64,000 nt of DNA. It comes from Pantoea conspicua. GTDB lineage: Bacteria; Pseudomonadota; Gammaproteobacteria; Enterobacterales; Enterobacteriaceae. The notes under the pieces were generated by a model, which was not told the origin of the DNA, ran no database searches, and saw only the letters and a program-made list of their open reading frames with translations. Positions 31,486-42,545 of the stretch are shown in pieces (position 1 is the first letter of the stretch; each line of letters begins with the position of its first letter). Position numbers and translations under genes: made by a program. Location: assembly GCF_002095315.1 (NCBI RefSeq), contig NZ_MLFN01000002.1, positions 106,946 to 170,945 on the forward strand. The letters are read 5' to 3'.

Positions 31486-34152
31486 ATGTCAGAACGTTTA
31501 CACAATGACGTGGATCCGATTGAAACTCGTGACTGGCTACAGGCGATCGAATCGGTCATCCGTGAAGAAGGTGTTGAACGTGCGCAGTATCTGATTGATC
31601 AGGTACTGGGTGCAGCCCGCAAAGGCGGCGTGAACGTTGCTGCAGGATCTTCTGCAATCAGCAACTATATCAACTCTATTGCCGTTGAAGATGAACCGGA
31701 CTATCCGGGCAATACCTCTCTTGAACGTCGTATCCGTTCCGCGATCCGCTGGAACGCCATCATGTCGGTGCTGCGCGCATCGAAGAAAGATCTGGAACTG
31801 GGTGGCCATATGTCCTCCTTCCAGTCTTCTGCCACCATTTATGAAGTGTGCTTTAACCACTTCTTCCGCGCGCGCAGTGAGAAGGATGGCGGCGACCTGG
31901 TTTACTTCCAGGGCCACATTTCCCCAGGCATCTATGCCCGTGCGTTCCTTGAAGGTCGTCTGACCGAAGAGCAGATGAACAACTTCCGTCAGGAAGTGGC
32001 CGGTAAAGGCCTTTCATCTTATCCGCACCCGAAACTGATGCCAGAGTTCTGGCAGTTCCCGACCGTTTCCATGGGTCTGGGTCCGCTGTCAGCTATCTAT
32101 CAGGCGAAGTTCCTGAAATATCTGGAACACCGTGGTCTGAAAGATACCTCTGCACAGACCGTCTATGCCTTCCTGGGTGATGGCGAGATGGATGAGCCGG
32201 AATCAAAAGGCGCAATCACCATCGCCACCCGTGAAAAACTGGATAACCTGGTCTTCATCATCAACTGCAACCTGCAGCGTCTGGATGGCCCGGTCACCGG
32301 TAACGGTAAGATCATCAACGAGCTGGAAGGCATCTTTGCCGGTGCTGGCTGGGAAGTGATCAAAGTGATCTGGGGCGGTCGCTGGGATGAGCTGCTGCGC
32401 AAAGATACCAGCGGCAAGCTGATTCAGCTGATGAACGAAACCGTTGACGGCGATTACCAGACCTTTAAATCCCGTGATGGTGCCTATGTGCGTGAGCACT
32501 TCTTTGGTAAATATCCGGAAACCGCCGCGCTGGTTAAAGATATGTCCGATGATGAAATCTGGGCACTGAACCGTGGCGGCCACGATCCGAAGAAAATCTA
32601 CGCGGCACTGAAAAAAGCGCAGGATACCAAAGGCAAGCCGGTACTGATCCTGGCGCATACCATCAAAGGTTATGGTATGGGCGACACTGCGGAAGGCAAA
32701 AACATTGCTCACCAGGTGAAGAAGATGAACATGGATGGCGTGCGCTATATCCGTGATCGCTTCAACGTGCCGGTAGAGGATGACAAGATTGAATCTCTGC
32801 CGTACGTGACCTTCGACAAAGGCTCTGAAGAGTACAACTATCTGCACGGTCAGCGTGAGAAGTTGGGCGGCTACCTGCCAACGCGTCAGCCGAAGTTCAC
32901 CGAGAAGCTGGAAATGCCAGCGCTGGAAGAGTTCAATGCGCTGCTGGATGAGCAGAACAAAGAGATTTCGACCACCATCGCCTTTGTGCGTGCCCTGAAC
33001 GTGATGCTGAAGAACAAGTCGATCAAAGATCGTCTGGTTCCGATCCTCGCTGATGAAGCGCGTACCTTTGGTATGGAAGGTCTGTTCCGTCAGATCGGTA
33101 TCTACAGCCCGAACGGTCAGCAGTACACCCCTCAGGACCGTGAGCAGGTGGCTTACTACAAAGAAGATGAGAAAGGTCAGATTCTGCAGGAAGGGATCAA
33201 CGAGCTGGGCGCAGGATCATCCTGGCTGGCGGCGGCGACCTCTTACAGCACCAACAACCTGCCGATGATCCCGTTCTACATCTATTACTCGATGTTCGGC
33301 TTCCAGCGTATCGGCGATCTGATGTGGCTGGCGGGCGACCAACAGGCGCGCGGCTTCCTGGTCGGCGGCACCTCCGGTCGTACCACGCTGAACGGTGAAG
33401 GTTTGCAGCATGAAGATGGTCACAGCCACATTCAGTCGCTGACTATCCCTAACTGTATCTCCTACGATCCTTCATACGCATATGAAGTCGCGGTGATCAT
33501 GCATGACGGTCTGGTGCGGATGTATGGCGAAGCGCAGGAAAACGTCTACTACTACATCACCACGCTGAACGAAAACTACCACATGCCAGCGATGCCGCAG
33601 GGTGCGGAAGAGGGTATCCGTAAGGGTATCTACAAGCTGGAAACGGTCGATGGCAGCAAAGGCAAAGTCCAGCTGCTGGGTTCAGGCTCTATCCTGCGTC
33701 ACGTACGTGAAGCGGCACAGATTCTGGCGAAAGACTACGGTATCGGCTCTGACGTCTACAGCGTGACCTCGTTCACCGAGCTGGCGCGTGATGGCCAGGA
33801 TTGTGAGCGCTGGAACATGCTGCATCCGACTGAACAACCGCGCGTGCCTTACATCGCGCAGGTAATGAACGATGCACCGGCCGTCGCCTCAACCGACTAC
33901 ATGAAGCTGTTCGCTGAGCAGGTTCGTAGCTATGTACCTGCCAGCGACTATCGCGTGCTGGGTACCGATGGCTTTGGTCGCTCTGACAGCCGCGAAAATC
34001 TGCGTCATCACTTCGAAGTGGATGCGTCTTATGTGGTGGTTGCCGCGCTGGGTGAGCTGGCTAAACGTGGCGAGATTGAGAAGAAAGTGGTGGCTGACGC
34101 GATCACCAAATTCAGTATCGATGCCGATAAAGTTAACCCGCGTCTGGCTTAA
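31486..34152 (+). CDS. aceE: Pyruvate dehydrogenase E1 component
   Basis: AceE is the thiamine-diphosphate-dependent E1 enzyme that decarboxylates pyruvate and acetylates the lipoyl group of E2. The 888-residue homodimeric-type E1 matches E. coli AceE (887). The ThDP-binding motif begins [10 protein letters not shown] and ends about 30 residues later in IINCNLQ. Conserved blocks include [12 protein letters not shown] and DGFGRSDSR near the C terminus. The N-terminal region that binds the E2 core ([13 protein letters not shown]) is present. It is second in the pdhR-aceEF-lpdA operon, 14 bases ahead of aceF. Confidence 0.99.
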   Translation: MSERLHNDVDPIETRDWLQAIESVIREEGVERAQYLIDQVLGAARKGGVNVAAGSSAISNYINSIAVEDEPDYPGNTSLERRIRSAIRWNAIMSVLRASKKDLELGGHMSSFQSSATIYEVCFNHFFRARSEKDGGDLVYFQGHISPGIYARAFLEGRLTEEQMNNFRQEVAGKGLSSYPHPKLMPEFWQFPTVSMGLGPLSAIYQAKFLKYLEHRGLKDTSAQTVYAFLGDGEMDEPESKGAITIATREKLDNLVFIINCNLQRLDGPVTGNGKIINELEGIFAGAGWEVIKVIWGGRWDELLRKDTSGKLIQLMNETVDGDYQTFKSRDGAYVREHFFGKYPETAALVKDMSDDEIWALNRGGHDPKKIYAALKKAQDTKGKPVLILAHTIKGYGMGDTAEGKNIAHQVKKMNMDGVRYIRDRFNVPVEDDKIESLPYVTFDKGSEEYNYLHGQREKLGGYLPTRQPKFTEKLEMPALEEFNALLDEQNKEISTTIAFVRALNVMLKNKSIKDRLVPILADEARTFGMEGLFRQIGIYSPNGQQYTPQDREQVAYYKEDEKGQILQEGINELGAGSSWLAAATSYSTNNLPMIPFYIYYSMFGFQRIGDLMWLAGDQQARGFLVGGTSGRTTLNGEGLQHEDGHSHIQSLTIPNCISYDPSYAYEVAVIMHDGLVRMYGEAQENVYYYITTLNENYHMPAMPQGAEEGIRKGIYKLETVDGSKGKVQLLGSGSILRHVREAAQILAKDYGIGSDVYSVTSFTELARDGQDCERWNMLHPTEQPRVPYIAQVMNDAPAVASTDYMKLFAEQVRSYVPASDYRVLGTDGFGRSDSRENLRHHFEVDASYVVVAALGELAKRGEIEKKVVADAITKFSIDADKVNPRLA

Positions 34153-34166
34153 GAGGTAATAGAGTA

Positions 34167-36071
34167 ATGGCTATCGAAATTAAGGTACCGGATATCGGGT
34201 CTGACGAAGTTGAAGTCACCGAGATTCTGGTGAAAGTTGGCGACAAGGTGGAAGCCGAACAGTCGCTGATCACCGTGGAAGGCGACAAAGCCTCAATGGA
34301 AGTGCCTTCGCCGCAGGCTGGCGTAGTCAAAGAGATCAAAATCGCCACCGGTGACAAAGTAGAAACCGGCTCGCTGATCATGATGTTTGACGCGGAAGGT
34401 GCGGCAGAAGCCGCACCGGCACCGGCCGCAGAGAAAAAAGCAGACGCGGCCCCGGCGCCAGCGGCTGCCTCTGCTACCGCCAGCAAAGATGTCAATGTTC
34501 CGGATATCGGCGGTGACGAAGTCGAAGTCACTGAGATTCTGGTGAAGGTTGGCGACAAAGTTGAAGCCGAACAATCTCTGATCGTGGTAGAAGGCGACAA
34601 AGCCTCGATGGAAGTCCCGGCACCGTTCGCGGGTACCGTGAAAGAGATCAAAATCAGCACCGGCGATAAAGTGAGCACCGGTTCGCACATTATGGTGTTT
34701 GAAGCGGAAGGCGCAGCGCCGGCCGCTGGCGTGAAACCTGAAGTGAAAGAAGAAGCGGCAACGGCTCCGGCTGCGGCAGCGGGCGCAAAAGAGGTTAACG
34801 TTCCGGATATCGGTGGTGACGAAGTTGAAGTCACTGAAGTGCTGGTGAAAGTCGGCGACAAAGTTGAAGCTGAGCAGTCACTGATTGTGGTGGAAGGCGA
34901 CAAAGCCTCGATGGAAGTTCCTGCACCATTCGCGGGCACCGTGAAAGAGCTGAAAGTGGCGACTGGCGACAAAGTCAGCACCGGCTCACTGATCATGGTG
35001 TTTGAAGTGGAAGGTGCTGCGCCAGCCGCTGCCCCAGCAGCAGCAGCGAAACAGGATGCCCCGGCACCGGCAGAAAAAGCCGAAGCTAAAGCCGCGGCAC
35101 CAGCCGCCGCCAAAGCGGAGAGCAAAGGCGAGTTCGCCGAGAACGATGCCTATGTTCACGCTACCCCGGTGATCCGTCGTCTGGCGCGTGAGTTCGGTGT
35201 TAATCTGGCGAAAGTCAAAGGCACTGGCCGCAAAGGCCGTATCCTGAAAGAAGATGTGCAGAGCTATGTGAAAGAGGCGGTCAAACGCGCTGAAGCGGCA
35301 CCGGCTGCTGCCAGCGGCGGCGGTCTGCCTGGCATGCTGCCATGGCCGAAAGTGGACTTCAGTAAGTTTGGCGAAATCGAAGAGGTCGAACTGGGACGCA
35401 TCCAGAAAATTTCTGGCGCGAACCTGAGCCGTAACTGGGTGATGATCCCGCACGTTACGCATTTCGACAAAACCGATATCACCGATCTGGAAGCGTTCCG
35501 TAAGCAGCAGAATGCGGAAGCCGAGAAGCGTAAGATGGACGTGAAGTACACCCCGGTGGTGTTCATCATGAAAGCGGTCGCTGCGGCACTTGAGCAGATG
35601 CCACGCTTCAACAGTTCACTGTCAGAAGATGCGCAGAAGCTGACGCTGAAGAAATACATCAACATCGGTGTGGCGGTTGATACGCCAAATGGTCTGGTGG
35701 TTCCGGTCTTCAAAGACGTGAACAAAAAGGGCATCACCGAGCTGTCACGTGAACTGATGGCGATTTCGAAGAAAGCACGTGACGGTAAGCTGACGGCAGG
35801 CGACATGCAGGGCGGATGCTTTACCATATCCAGCCTCGGCGGTTTGGGTACCACACACTTCGCGCCGATCGTCAACGCGCCGGAAGTGGCTATCCTCGGC
35901 GTCTCGAAGTCGGCGATGGAGCCGGTATGGAACGGTAAAGAGTTTGCACCACGTCTGATGATGCCAATTTCTCTTTCCTTCGATCACCGCGTCATCGACG
36001 GGGCTGATGGGGCGCGTTTCATCACTCTGATCGGCAATATGCTGTCTGACATTCGTCGTTTAGTTATGTAA
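34167..36071 (+). CDS. aceF: Pyruvate dehydrogenase E2, dihydrolipoamide acetyltransferase
   Basis: AceF forms the 24-mer core of the pyruvate dehydrogenase complex and transfers acetyl groups from lipoamide to CoA. The 634-residue protein has three tandem lipoyl domains with the modified lysine in GDKASMEVP at K41, K145 and K246, separated by Ala/Pro-rich swinging linkers. A peripheral subunit-binding domain follows ([17 protein letters not shown], about residues 327-343). The catalytic core ends with DHRVIDG (H607, D611). Repeats 2 and 3 are nearly identical at protein level. A hairpin follows the stop before the separate lpdA promoter region. Confidence 0.99.
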   Translation: MAIEIKVPDIGSDEVEVTEILVKVGDKVEAEQSLITVEGDKASMEVPSPQAGVVKEIKIATGDKVETGSLIMMFDAEGAAEAAPAPAAEKKADAAPAPAAASATASKDVNVPDIGGDEVEVTEILVKVGDKVEAEQSLIVVEGDKASMEVPAPFAGTVKEIKISTGDKVSTGSHIMVFEAEGAAPAAGVKPEVKEEAATAPAAAAGAKEVNVPDIGGDEVEVTEVLVKVGDKVEAEQSLIVVEGDKASMEVPAPFAGTVKELKVATGDKVSTGSLIMVFEVEGAAPAAAPAAAAKQDAPAPAEKAEAKAAAPAAAKAESKGEFAENDAYVHATPVIRRLAREFGVNLAKVKGTGRKGRILKEDVQSYVKEAVKRAEAAPAAASGGGLPGMLPWPKVDFSKFGEIEEVELGRIQKISGANLSRNWVMIPHVTHFDKTDITDLEAFRKQQNAEAEKRKMDVKYTPVVFIMKAVAAALEQMPRFNSSLSEDAQKLTLKKYINIGVAVDTPNGLVVPVFKDVNKKGITELSRELMAISKKARDGKLTAGDMQGGCFTISSLGGLGTTHFAPIVNAPEVAILGVSKSAMEPVWNGKEFAPRLMMPISLSFDHRVIDGADGARFITLIGNMLSDIRRLVM

Positions 36072-36078
36072 ATGTGAA

Positions 36079-36102
36079 GAAGGCCGGCGAAAGCCGGCCT
36101 TC
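36079..36102 (+). terminator. Hairpin after aceF
   Basis: GAAGGCCGGC-GAAA-GCCGGCCTTC is a strong 10-base-pair stem with a GAAA tetraloop, eight bases after the aceF stop. Only a weak T run follows (TTCCTGT), so read-through into lpdA is likely, as in E. coli where lpd is both co-transcribed and independently transcribed. Confidence 0.65.
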
Positions 36103-36231
36103 CTGTAACGATTCGTCGCACCGCGGTTGGCAGTTTGTTAACAATTCTGTAAACTCTTGCGGTGAAAGTCCCGGTGGAACAAGGGCATCATAAGAACGTC
36201 TGACCCGCCGGATATCAAATAAGAGGTCATG

Positions 36232-37656
36232 ATGAGTACAGAGATTAAAACCCAGGTCGTAGTACTTGGGGCGGGTCCTGCAGGATACTCTGCAGCCTTC
36301 CGTTGCGCGGATTTAGGTCTGGAAACCGTACTGGTAGAGCGTTACAGCACCCTGGGTGGTGTTTGTCTGAACGTCGGTTGTATCCCATCTAAAGCGCTGC
36401 TGCACGTTGCTAAAGTGATTGAAGAGGCGAAAGCCCTTGAAGAGCACGGCATTGTGTTTGGTCAGCCATCGACTGATATCAACAAGATTCGCAGCTGGAA
36501 AGAGAAGGTGATCAACCAGTTGACTGGCGGCCTGTCAGGTATGGCAAAAGGTCGTAAAGTCAAAGTGGTTAATGGCCTGGGCAAATTCACCGGTGCTAAC
36601 ACCCTGGTGGTTGAAGGAGAAGGCGGCGCGACCACCATCAACTTCGATAACGCCATCATCGCTGCGGGTTCACGCCCAATCGAACTGCCGTTTATTCCAC
36701 ATGAAGATCCACGCGTCTGGGACTCAACCGATGCGCTGGAACTGAAAGAAGTACCGAAGCGCCTGCTGGTTATGGGTGGCGGTATCATCGGTCTGGAAAT
36801 GGCAACGGTCTATCATGCGCTGGGTTCAGAGATCGATGTGGTCGAGATGTTCGATCAGGTCATCCCGGCTGCGGATAAAGATGTGGTGAAAGTCTTCACC
36901 AAGAAAATCAGCAAGAAATTTAACCTGATGCTGGAAACCAAAGTGACCGCCGTTGAAGCAAAAGACGATGGTATTTACGTTTCGATGGAAGGTAAAAAAG
37001 CACCTGGCGAAGCACAGCGTTATGATGCGGTGCTGGTGGCTATCGGTCGTGTACCGAACGGCAAAGGTCTGGATGCGGGCAAAGCGGGCGTGGAAGTGGA
37101 CGATCGCGGCTTCATTCGCGTCGACAAGCAGATGCGTACCAATGTGCCGCACATCTACGCTATCGGTGACATCGTCGGTCAGCCCATGCTGGCGCACAAA
37201 GGCGTGCATGAAGGCCACGTCGCGGCGGAAGTGATCTCGGGTCTGAAGCACTACTTCGATCCGAAAGTGATCCCATCCATCGCCTATACCGAGCCAGAAG
37301 TTGCCTGGGTCGGCCTGACCGAGAAAGAAGCGAAAGAGAAAGGCATCAGCTACGAGACCGCCACCTTCCCGTGGGCAGCCTCTGGTCGTGCTATCGCTTC
37401 TGACTGTGCAGAAGGCATCACCAAACTGATTTTCGATAAAGAGACGCACCGGGTTATTGGTGGCGCGATTGTCGGTACCAACGGCGGCGAGCTGCTGGGT
37501 GAAATCGGTCTGGCGATCGAGATGGGTTGTGATGCGGAAGATATTGCGCTGACCATCCATGCTCACCCAACCCTGCATGAGTCAGTGGGTCTGGCGGCAG
37601 AAATCTTTGAAGGCAGCATCACCGATCTGCCTAACGCGAAAGCGAAAAAGAAATAA
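36232..37656 (+). CDS. lpdA: Dihydrolipoamide dehydrogenase
   Basis: LpdA is the flavoprotein E3 shared by the pyruvate and 2-oxoglutarate dehydrogenase complexes and the glycine cleavage system. I chose the second of two adjacent ATGs (36232), giving MSTEIKTQVVVLG and 474 residues as in E. coli. The FAD fold GAGPAGYSAA, redox-active C45 and C50 (GGVCLNVGCIPSK), the NAD fold GGGIIGLEMA and the catalytic His region IHAHPTLHES are visible. The 130-base region upstream can hold its own promoter. A strong terminator follows. Confidence 0.99.
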   Translation: MSTEIKTQVVVLGAGPAGYSAAFRCADLGLETVLVERYSTLGGVCLNVGCIPSKALLHVAKVIEEAKALEEHGIVFGQPSTDINKIRSWKEKVINQLTGGLSGMAKGRKVKVVNGLGKFTGANTLVVEGEGGATTINFDNAIIAAGSRPIELPFIPHEDPRVWDSTDALELKEVPKRLLVMGGGIIGLEMATVYHALGSEIDVVEMFDQVIPAADKDVVKVFTKKISKKFNLMLETKVTAVEAKDDGIYVSMEGKKAPGEAQRYDAVLVAIGRVPNGKGLDAGKAGVEVDDRGFIRVDKQMRTNVPHIYAIGDIVGQPMLAHKGVHEGHVAAEVISGLKHYFDPKVIPSIAYTEPEVAWVGLTEKEAKEKGISYETATFPWAASGRAIASDCAEGITKLIFDKETHRVIGGAIVGTNGGELLGEIGLAIEMGCDAEDIALTIHAHPTLHESVGLAAEIFEGSITDLPNAKAKKK

Positions 37657-37680
37657 GCCTCTCTGATCGTCTGATCGATA

Positions 37681-37710
37681 AAAAAGCTCCCTGTACGGGA
37701 GCTTTTTTTT
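37681..37710 (+). terminator. Terminator after lpdA
   Basis: AAAAAGCTCCC-TGTA-CGGGAGCTTTTTTTT is a textbook intrinsic terminator closing the pyruvate dehydrogenase operon. Confidence 0.93.
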
Positions 37711-37785
37711 GCCTGAATGTTGGGCTGGCGAGTATGTGCGCATTCAACCCGCATTCATCCTCTCCCGCTAACTCTCCACACGGCA

Positions 37786-38682
37786 TCAACCCCGCCGATC
37801 CGCTGCCACCTGGTCGATAAACATCTGCGCCAGTACCGCGATCGCCGAATTGCCTGGCAATTTCTCTTCATTAATGCGCAGCATCAGTGAGGTTGAGCGT
37901 CGCCGACCCTGTAGCAGCGGGAGCGGGCGCAGTTTGCCGCTCTCCAGCTAGGCGGCAATGTTCTTCTCCGGCAACCAGCCATAGCCAAGCTGATGCTGCA
38001 CCGCCTCAATGGCTGCCGACAGGGTAGTGAACGACCAGTTCTCCGCCTGCTCGCCACTGACTTCTGACTGCTGCTGTTGCTGGCGATCGAGAATGGTAAT
38101 GCAGGGCCAGCGCGCCAGAGTGGCGGCACTGAGCGGTGCTGGCTCGCTGTGCAGGGGGTGGTCGCGATGAGCGACCGCGATAAAGTCGACGCTCATCAGG
38201 CTTTCGCCGGTTAACGATTCGTCGCCACTGCGTGCCACCAGCCAGAGATCGGCCTGCTGTTCCGCCAGCCTGAGCGGCGTTTCGCTGCGGACGATTTCAC
38301 TGAACCAGACGCGGACGTGCGGATAACGCTGCTGAAACTGGTGCAACACCGTAAACAGCAGCGGCTTGGGTGCGATGGCATCGACCATCAGGTCGATACG
38401 AGAAGGTTCACCGCGCTGTAATGCGGCAGCCTGTGCTTCCAGGCTGTTAAAACCGGTCAGCAGCGGCCGCGCCTGCGCCAGTAGCTGCTCGCCCTCCGCC
38501 GTCAGAACTGCCCGTCGTCCTGCCTGTTGCAATAGCGCGATGCCCAGCCGCTGCTGCAACAGGCCAATCTGGTAACTGACTGAGGACTGGCTGCGATTAT
38601 TTTTCTCAGCCGCCAGCGCAAAACTGCCTTCGTTAACCACGGAGTCGAGAAGAAACCACTGTTCGAGCGTCGTCTTGTGCAT
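37786..38682 (-). pseudogene. LysR-family regulator interrupted by an in-frame amber codon
   Basis: This is a LysR-type transcription factor divergent from padC. The first 244 residues contain the N-terminal winged helix (GSFALAAEKNNRSQSSVSYQ) and most of the effector domain. A TAG at 37948-37950 then stops the frame. The same frame continues without interruption for 53 more codons (LESGKLRPLPLLQGRRRS ... MFIDQVAADRRV) to a TGA at 37786, restoring the normal LysR length of about 298. The context (GWLPEKNIAA-stop-LESGKL) suggests an ancestral Trp codon TGG changed to TAG. As written the last quarter of the effector domain is lost. Position suggests it regulates padC. Confidence 0.82.
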
Positions 38683-38712
38683 AATAATCTATCTAAAATT
38701 TGAATGGATTGG

Positions 38713-38726
38713 CGCTAAAAATAGCG
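38713..38726. promoter_or_regulatory. Candidate LysR operator between the regulator and padC
   Basis: CGCTA-AAAA-TAGCG is a palindrome in the middle of the 105-base divergent spacer, the usual place for a LysR recognition site. No direct evidence of binding; the assignment is by position and symmetry only. Confidence 0.4.
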
Positions 38727-38787
38727 TTATTAATCACTTTTGTAACGCGCGATAATCTCCTCAAGGCAAATAAATGAGGAAATCATC

Positions 38788-39297
38788 ATGAGCACTTTTG
38801 ATAAAAACAACCTGTCTGGTCTGGTCGGCAAACATCTGGTTTATACCTATGACAACGGCTGGAACTACGAGCTCTATATAAAAAATGCTAACACCGTTGA
38901 TTACCGTATTCACAGCGGAATGGTGGGTAACCGCTGGGTGAAAAACCAGCACGCTTATATCGTTCGTCTGGCACAGGATGTCTATAAAGTCTCCTGGACC
39001 GAGCCGACCGGCACCGATGTCAGCCTGGCCGTTAACCTGACCGATAAAATTTTCCACGGCACCATCTTCTTCCCTCGCTGGGTGATGAATAATCCGGAAA
39101 AAACGGTCTGCTTCCAGAACGAACATCTGGAAGAGATGGCAAAATACCGCGAGGCAGGTCCGGCTTATCCGACTGAAGTGATTGATGAGTTCGCTACGCT
39201 GACTTTTATCCGCGATGCAGGCGAAAACAACGACAGCGTGATTGACTGTCCGGCCAGTGAACTGCCCGCTGATTTTCCTGCCAGCCTGAAAAACTAA
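38788..39297 (+). CDS. padC: Phenolic acid decarboxylase
   Basis: PadC is a small cofactor-free lipocalin-like enzyme that decarboxylates p-coumaric, ferulic and caffeic acids to vinyl phenols, detoxifying plant phenolics. The 169-residue protein has Y19 and Y21 (HLVYTYDNGW), R49 and E72 (VSWTEPTG), which align with the Bacillus catalytic residues Y11, Y13, R41 and E64 at a constant offset of eight. A TGAGGA ribosome-binding site precedes the ATG. It is absent between lpd and acnB in E. coli, so this is an accessory plant-association gene, paired with the divergent and here interrupted LysR regulator. Confidence 0.94.
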   Translation: MSTFDKNNLSGLVGKHLVYTYDNGWNYELYIKNANTVDYRIHSGMVGNRWVKNQHAYIVRLAQDVYKVSWTEPTGTDVSLAVNLTDKIFHGTIFFPRWVMNNPEKTVCFQNEHLEEMAKYREAGPAYPTEVIDEFATLTFIRDAGENNDSVIDCPASELPADFPASLKN

Positions 39298-39305
39298 CCT
39301 CGTTC

Positions 39306-39330
39306 AGAAGAGCCCATCCCGGGCTCTTCT
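39306..39330 (+). terminator. Hairpin after padC
   Basis: AGAAGAGCCC / GGGCTCTTCT is a 10-base-pair stem eight bases past the padC stop. There is no good T tract, so this is a probable transcript end. Confidence 0.55.
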
Positions 39331-39619
39331 GCTGCGGGTAACAGCAGCAACCTTCTGCTGTCTGCAGCGGGACATCACCCAATCCTGCTCACATCTCGCC
39401 AAAAATTATCTTCAGGCCGGGGTTCTATTCCTGGCCGTTATACATTTCAGAGAAATCATAGCGGGCTAAATCCTGACCGGCAGGTCAACGCGGGGTGACC
39501 TTTTCCAGCGGCGCGATGGTGCGCTTCCCGGGCCGGTTTGCTGTCCGGAGAAGCGATGGCTGGCGGCAGTAAACCGGCAGAAAGGGTTATGCTTTTAATG
39601 TTGTATTTTTGTAAACAGA
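39331..39619. other. Gap between padC and the acnB promoter
   Basis: Part of a 461-base gene-free stretch (39298-39758). I find no open frame with a ribosome-binding site and no repeat. It is presumably the upstream control region of acnB, which in E. coli is governed by several global regulators, but I cannot assign individual sites here. Confidence 0.4.
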
Positions 39620-39648
39620 TTAACAAACACCCGAAATCCTGCTATTCT
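39620..39648 (+). promoter_or_regulatory. Sigma-70 promoter for acnB
   Basis: TTAACA, a 17-base spacer and TATTCT make a good sigma-70 promoter about 110 bases before the acnB start. The match is by consensus only. Confidence 0.55.
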
Positions 39649-39758
39649 GCCCTCCGCGAAACCGGGCACCTCAACCTGGACATCACAAGGCAAGGTTGTT
39701 CTCCATAAGTGAGCAAGGTGGTCGGAAAGCCCTACATAATGAGAGCGAGGATAACGTC

Positions 39759-42356
39759 GTGCTAGAAGAATACCGTAAGCACGTTGCCGAGCGTGCCGCA
39801 GAAGGGATCGTACCTAAGCCTTTAGATGCTTCCCAAATGGCCGCGCTGGTTGAACTGCTAAAAAATCCACCTGCGGGTGAAGAAGAATTTCTGACCGATC
39901 TGTTGGTCAACCGTGTTCCACCCGGCGTCGATGAAGCGGCGTACGTTAAAGCGGGTTTCCTGGCCGCTGTCGCCAAAGGCGAAGCCACCTCTCCTCTGAT
40001 CTCTCCTGAAAAAGCGGTTGAACTGCTTGGCACCATGCAGGGCGGTTATAATATTCATCCGCTGATCGAGGCGCTGGAAGACCACAAACTGGCACCGATC
40101 GCGGCCAAAGCCCTCTCACACACGCTGCTGATGTTTGATAGCTTCTATGACGTGGAAGAGAAAGCCAAAGCGGGCAATGAATACGCGAAGCAGGTGATGC
40201 AGTCGTGGGCCGATGCGGAATGGTATCTGTCACGGCCAGAACTGGCAGAAAAGATTACCGTCACCGTGTTCAAAGTCACCGGCGAAACCAACACCGACGA
40301 CCTCTCTCCGGCGCCGGATGCCTGGTCACGTCCTGACATCCCACTGCACGCGTTAGCGATGCTGAAAAATGCCCGTGAAGGCATTGAGCCGGATGAGCCA
40401 GGCAACGTTGGCCCAATTAAACAGATCCAGGCGCTGCAGGCCAAAGGCTTCCCGCTGGCGTATGTGGGTGACGTAGTCGGTACCGGTTCCTCACGTAAAT
40501 CCGCCACCAACTCGGTGCTGTGGTTTATGGGCGACGACATCCCGAACGTGCCGAACAAAAAAGGCGGCGGCGTGGTGCTGGGCAGCAAAATTGCCCCGAT
40601 CTTCTTCAACACCATGGAAGATGCCGGCGCACTGCCGATCGAAGTGGATGTGAACAACCTGAACATGGGCGATGTCATCGACATCTATCCCTTCAAAGGT
40701 GAAGTGCGCAACCATCAGACCAACGAACTGCTGGCCAGCTTCGAACTGAAAACTGAAGTGCTGATTGATGAAGTACGCGCCGGTGGCCGTATTCCGCTGA
40801 TCATCGGTCGTGGCCTGACCACCAAAGCGCGTGAGTCGCTGGGTCTGCCGCACAGCACCGTATTCCGTCAGGCGAAAGATGTTGCGGAGAGCACCCGCGG
40901 TTTCTCGCTGGCACAGAAGATGGTCGGCCGCGCCTGTGGCGTCGAGGGTGTCCGTCCGGGCGCCTATTGCGAACCAAAAATGACCTCAGTGGGATCGCAG
41001 GATACCACCGGTCCGATGACCCGTGATGAGCTGAAAGATCTGGCGTGCCTCGGTTTCTCGACCGATCTGGTGATGCAGTCATTCTGTCACACCGCAGCTT
41101 ATCCTAAGCCGGTGGATGTGAACACGCACCATACGCTGCCAGACTTCATCATGAACCGTGGCGGTGTGTCGCTGCGTCCGGGTGACGGCATCATTCACAG
41201 CTGGCTGAACCGTATGCTGCTGCCGGATACCGTCGGTACCGGTGGTGACTCCCATACCCGTTTCCCGATCGGTATCTCCTTCCCGGCGGGTTCTGGCCTG
41301 GTGGCGTTTGCCGCCGCGACCGGCGTGATGCCGCTCGACATGCCGGAATCGGTACTGGTGCGCTTTAAAGGCAAAATGGAGCCAGGCATTACGCTGCGCG
41401 ATCTGGTTCATGCCATCCCGCTGTATGCCATCAAACAGGGTCTGCTGACCGTTGAGAAGAAAGGTAAGAAAAACATCTTCTCTGGCCGCATCCTGGAGAT
41501 TGAAGGTCTGCCGGATCTGAAAGTCGAGCAGGCGTTTGAGCTGTCAGATGCGTCAGCGGAACGTTCAGCGGCGGGCTGTACCATCAAGCTGGATAAAGAC
41601 CCGATTATTGAATACCTGAACTCCAACATCGTGCTGCTGAAGTGGATGATTGCTGAAGGCTATGGCGATCGTCGTACGCTGGAACGTCGTGTTGAAGGGA
41701 TGGAGAAATGGCTGGCGGATCCACAGTTGCTGGAAGCGGATGCGGATGCGGAATATGCCGCGGTGATTGAGATCGATCTGGCGGATATTAAAGAGCCGAT
41801 CCTCTGCGCACCTAACGATCCTGATGATGCCCGTCTGCTCTCTGATGTGCAGGGTGAGAAGATCGATGAAGTCTTCATCGGCTCGTGCATGACTAACATC
41901 GGTCACTTCCGTGCAGCCGGTAAGCTACTGGATAGCCATAAAGGCCAGTTACCGACCCGTCTGTGGGTGGCTCCGCCAACCAAGATGGATGCGGCGCAAC
42001 TGACCGAAGAAGGTTACTACAGCGTATTCGGTAAGAGCGGGGCGCGTATCGAGATCCCAGGCTGTTCACTCTGCATGGGTAACCAGGCACGCGTGGCGGA
42101 CGGTGCGACGGTGGTCTCCACCTCAACCCGTAACTTCCCGAACCGTCTGGGTACCGGCGCGAACGTCTACCTGGCATCAGCCGAGCTGGCGGCAGTGGCC
42201 TCACTGTTAGGTCGCCTGCCAACGCCGGATGAGTATCAGCAATTTATGGCGCAGGTGGATAAAACTGCCAGCGACACCTATCGCTATCTCAACTTTGACC
42301 AGCTGGCGCAGTACACCGACAAAGCTGACGGCGTGATTTTCCAGACTGCAGTCTGA
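39759..42356 (+). CDS. acnB: Aconitate hydratase B
   Basis: AcnB is the main TCA-cycle aconitase, interconverting citrate and isocitrate with a [4Fe-4S] cluster, and also hydrates 2-methyl-cis-aconitate; the apo form binds RNA. I chose the GTG at 39759, which gives (V/M)[11 protein letters not shown] and 865 residues, exactly the E. coli length; E. coli uses ATG here. The cluster cysteines are in [10 protein letters not shown] and CSLCMGNQA (about 710, 769 and 772). The N-terminal HEAT-like domain and the swivelling domain ([12 protein letters not shown]) precede the catalytic domains. Strong terminator downstream. Confidence 0.98.
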   Translation: MLEEYRKHVAERAAEGIVPKPLDASQMAALVELLKNPPAGEEEFLTDLLVNRVPPGVDEAAYVKAGFLAAVAKGEATSPLISPEKAVELLGTMQGGYNIHPLIEALEDHKLAPIAAKALSHTLLMFDSFYDVEEKAKAGNEYAKQVMQSWADAEWYLSRPELAEKITVTVFKVTGETNTDDLSPAPDAWSRPDIPLHALAMLKNAREGIEPDEPGNVGPIKQIQALQAKGFPLAYVGDVVGTGSSRKSATNSVLWFMGDDIPNVPNKKGGGVVLGSKIAPIFFNTMEDAGALPIEVDVNNLNMGDVIDIYPFKGEVRNHQTNELLASFELKTEVLIDEVRAGGRIPLIIGRGLTTKARESLGLPHSTVFRQAKDVAESTRGFSLAQKMVGRACGVEGVRPGAYCEPKMTSVGSQDTTGPMTRDELKDLACLGFSTDLVMQSFCHTAAYPKPVDVNTHHTLPDFIMNRGGVSLRPGDGIIHSWLNRMLLPDTVGTGGDSHTRFPIGISFPAGSGLVAFAAATGVMPLDMPESVLVRFKGKMEPGITLRDLVHAIPLYAIKQGLLTVEKKGKKNIFSGRILEIEGLPDLKVEQAFELSDASAERSAAGCTIKLDKDPIIEYLNSNIVLLKWMIAEGYGDRRTLERRVEGMEKWLADPQLLEADADAEYAAVIEIDLADIKEPILCAPNDPDDARLLSDVQGEKIDEVFIGSCMTNIGHFRAAGKLLDSHKGQLPTRLWVAPPTKMDAAQLTEEGYYSVFGKSGARIEIPGCSLCMGNQARVADGATVVSTSTRNFPNRLGTGANVYLASAELAAVASLLGRLPTPDEYQQFMAQVDKTASDTYRYLNFDQLAQYTDKADGVIFQTAV

Positions 42357-42375
42357 TTCACTGACCGGTAGCCAT

Positions 42376-42405
42376 AAAAAGGGGCGATGATTCGCCCCTT
42401 TTTTT
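42376..42405 (+). terminator. Terminator after acnB
   Basis: AAAAAGGGGCG-ATGATT-CGCCCCTTTTTTT is a strong intrinsic terminator 20 bases after the acnB stop. Confidence 0.93.
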
Positions 42406-42545
42406 CGTCTGTGCGACGGCAACCGGCGCGATGAAAAGCTGGATTTCGCCGGACAGCCTGCAATAATGCGCCACTTGTCACACTTTGCCGTTGAGGCAGC
42501 GCTGACACTGATAACGTGACGCGATGATGTAGAGAGGAACGGGCG

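Noticed and set aside
34133..35125. 330-codon Ala/Ser-rich frame antisense to aceF
   Set aside because: Low-complexity reflection of the repeated lipoyl domains and Ala/Pro linkers.
36136..36153. ArcA-like direct repeat TGTTAA / TGTAAA before lpdA
   Set aside because: The repeat spacing is 12 rather than 11 bases and the match is weak, although ArcA control of lpd is known in E. coli.
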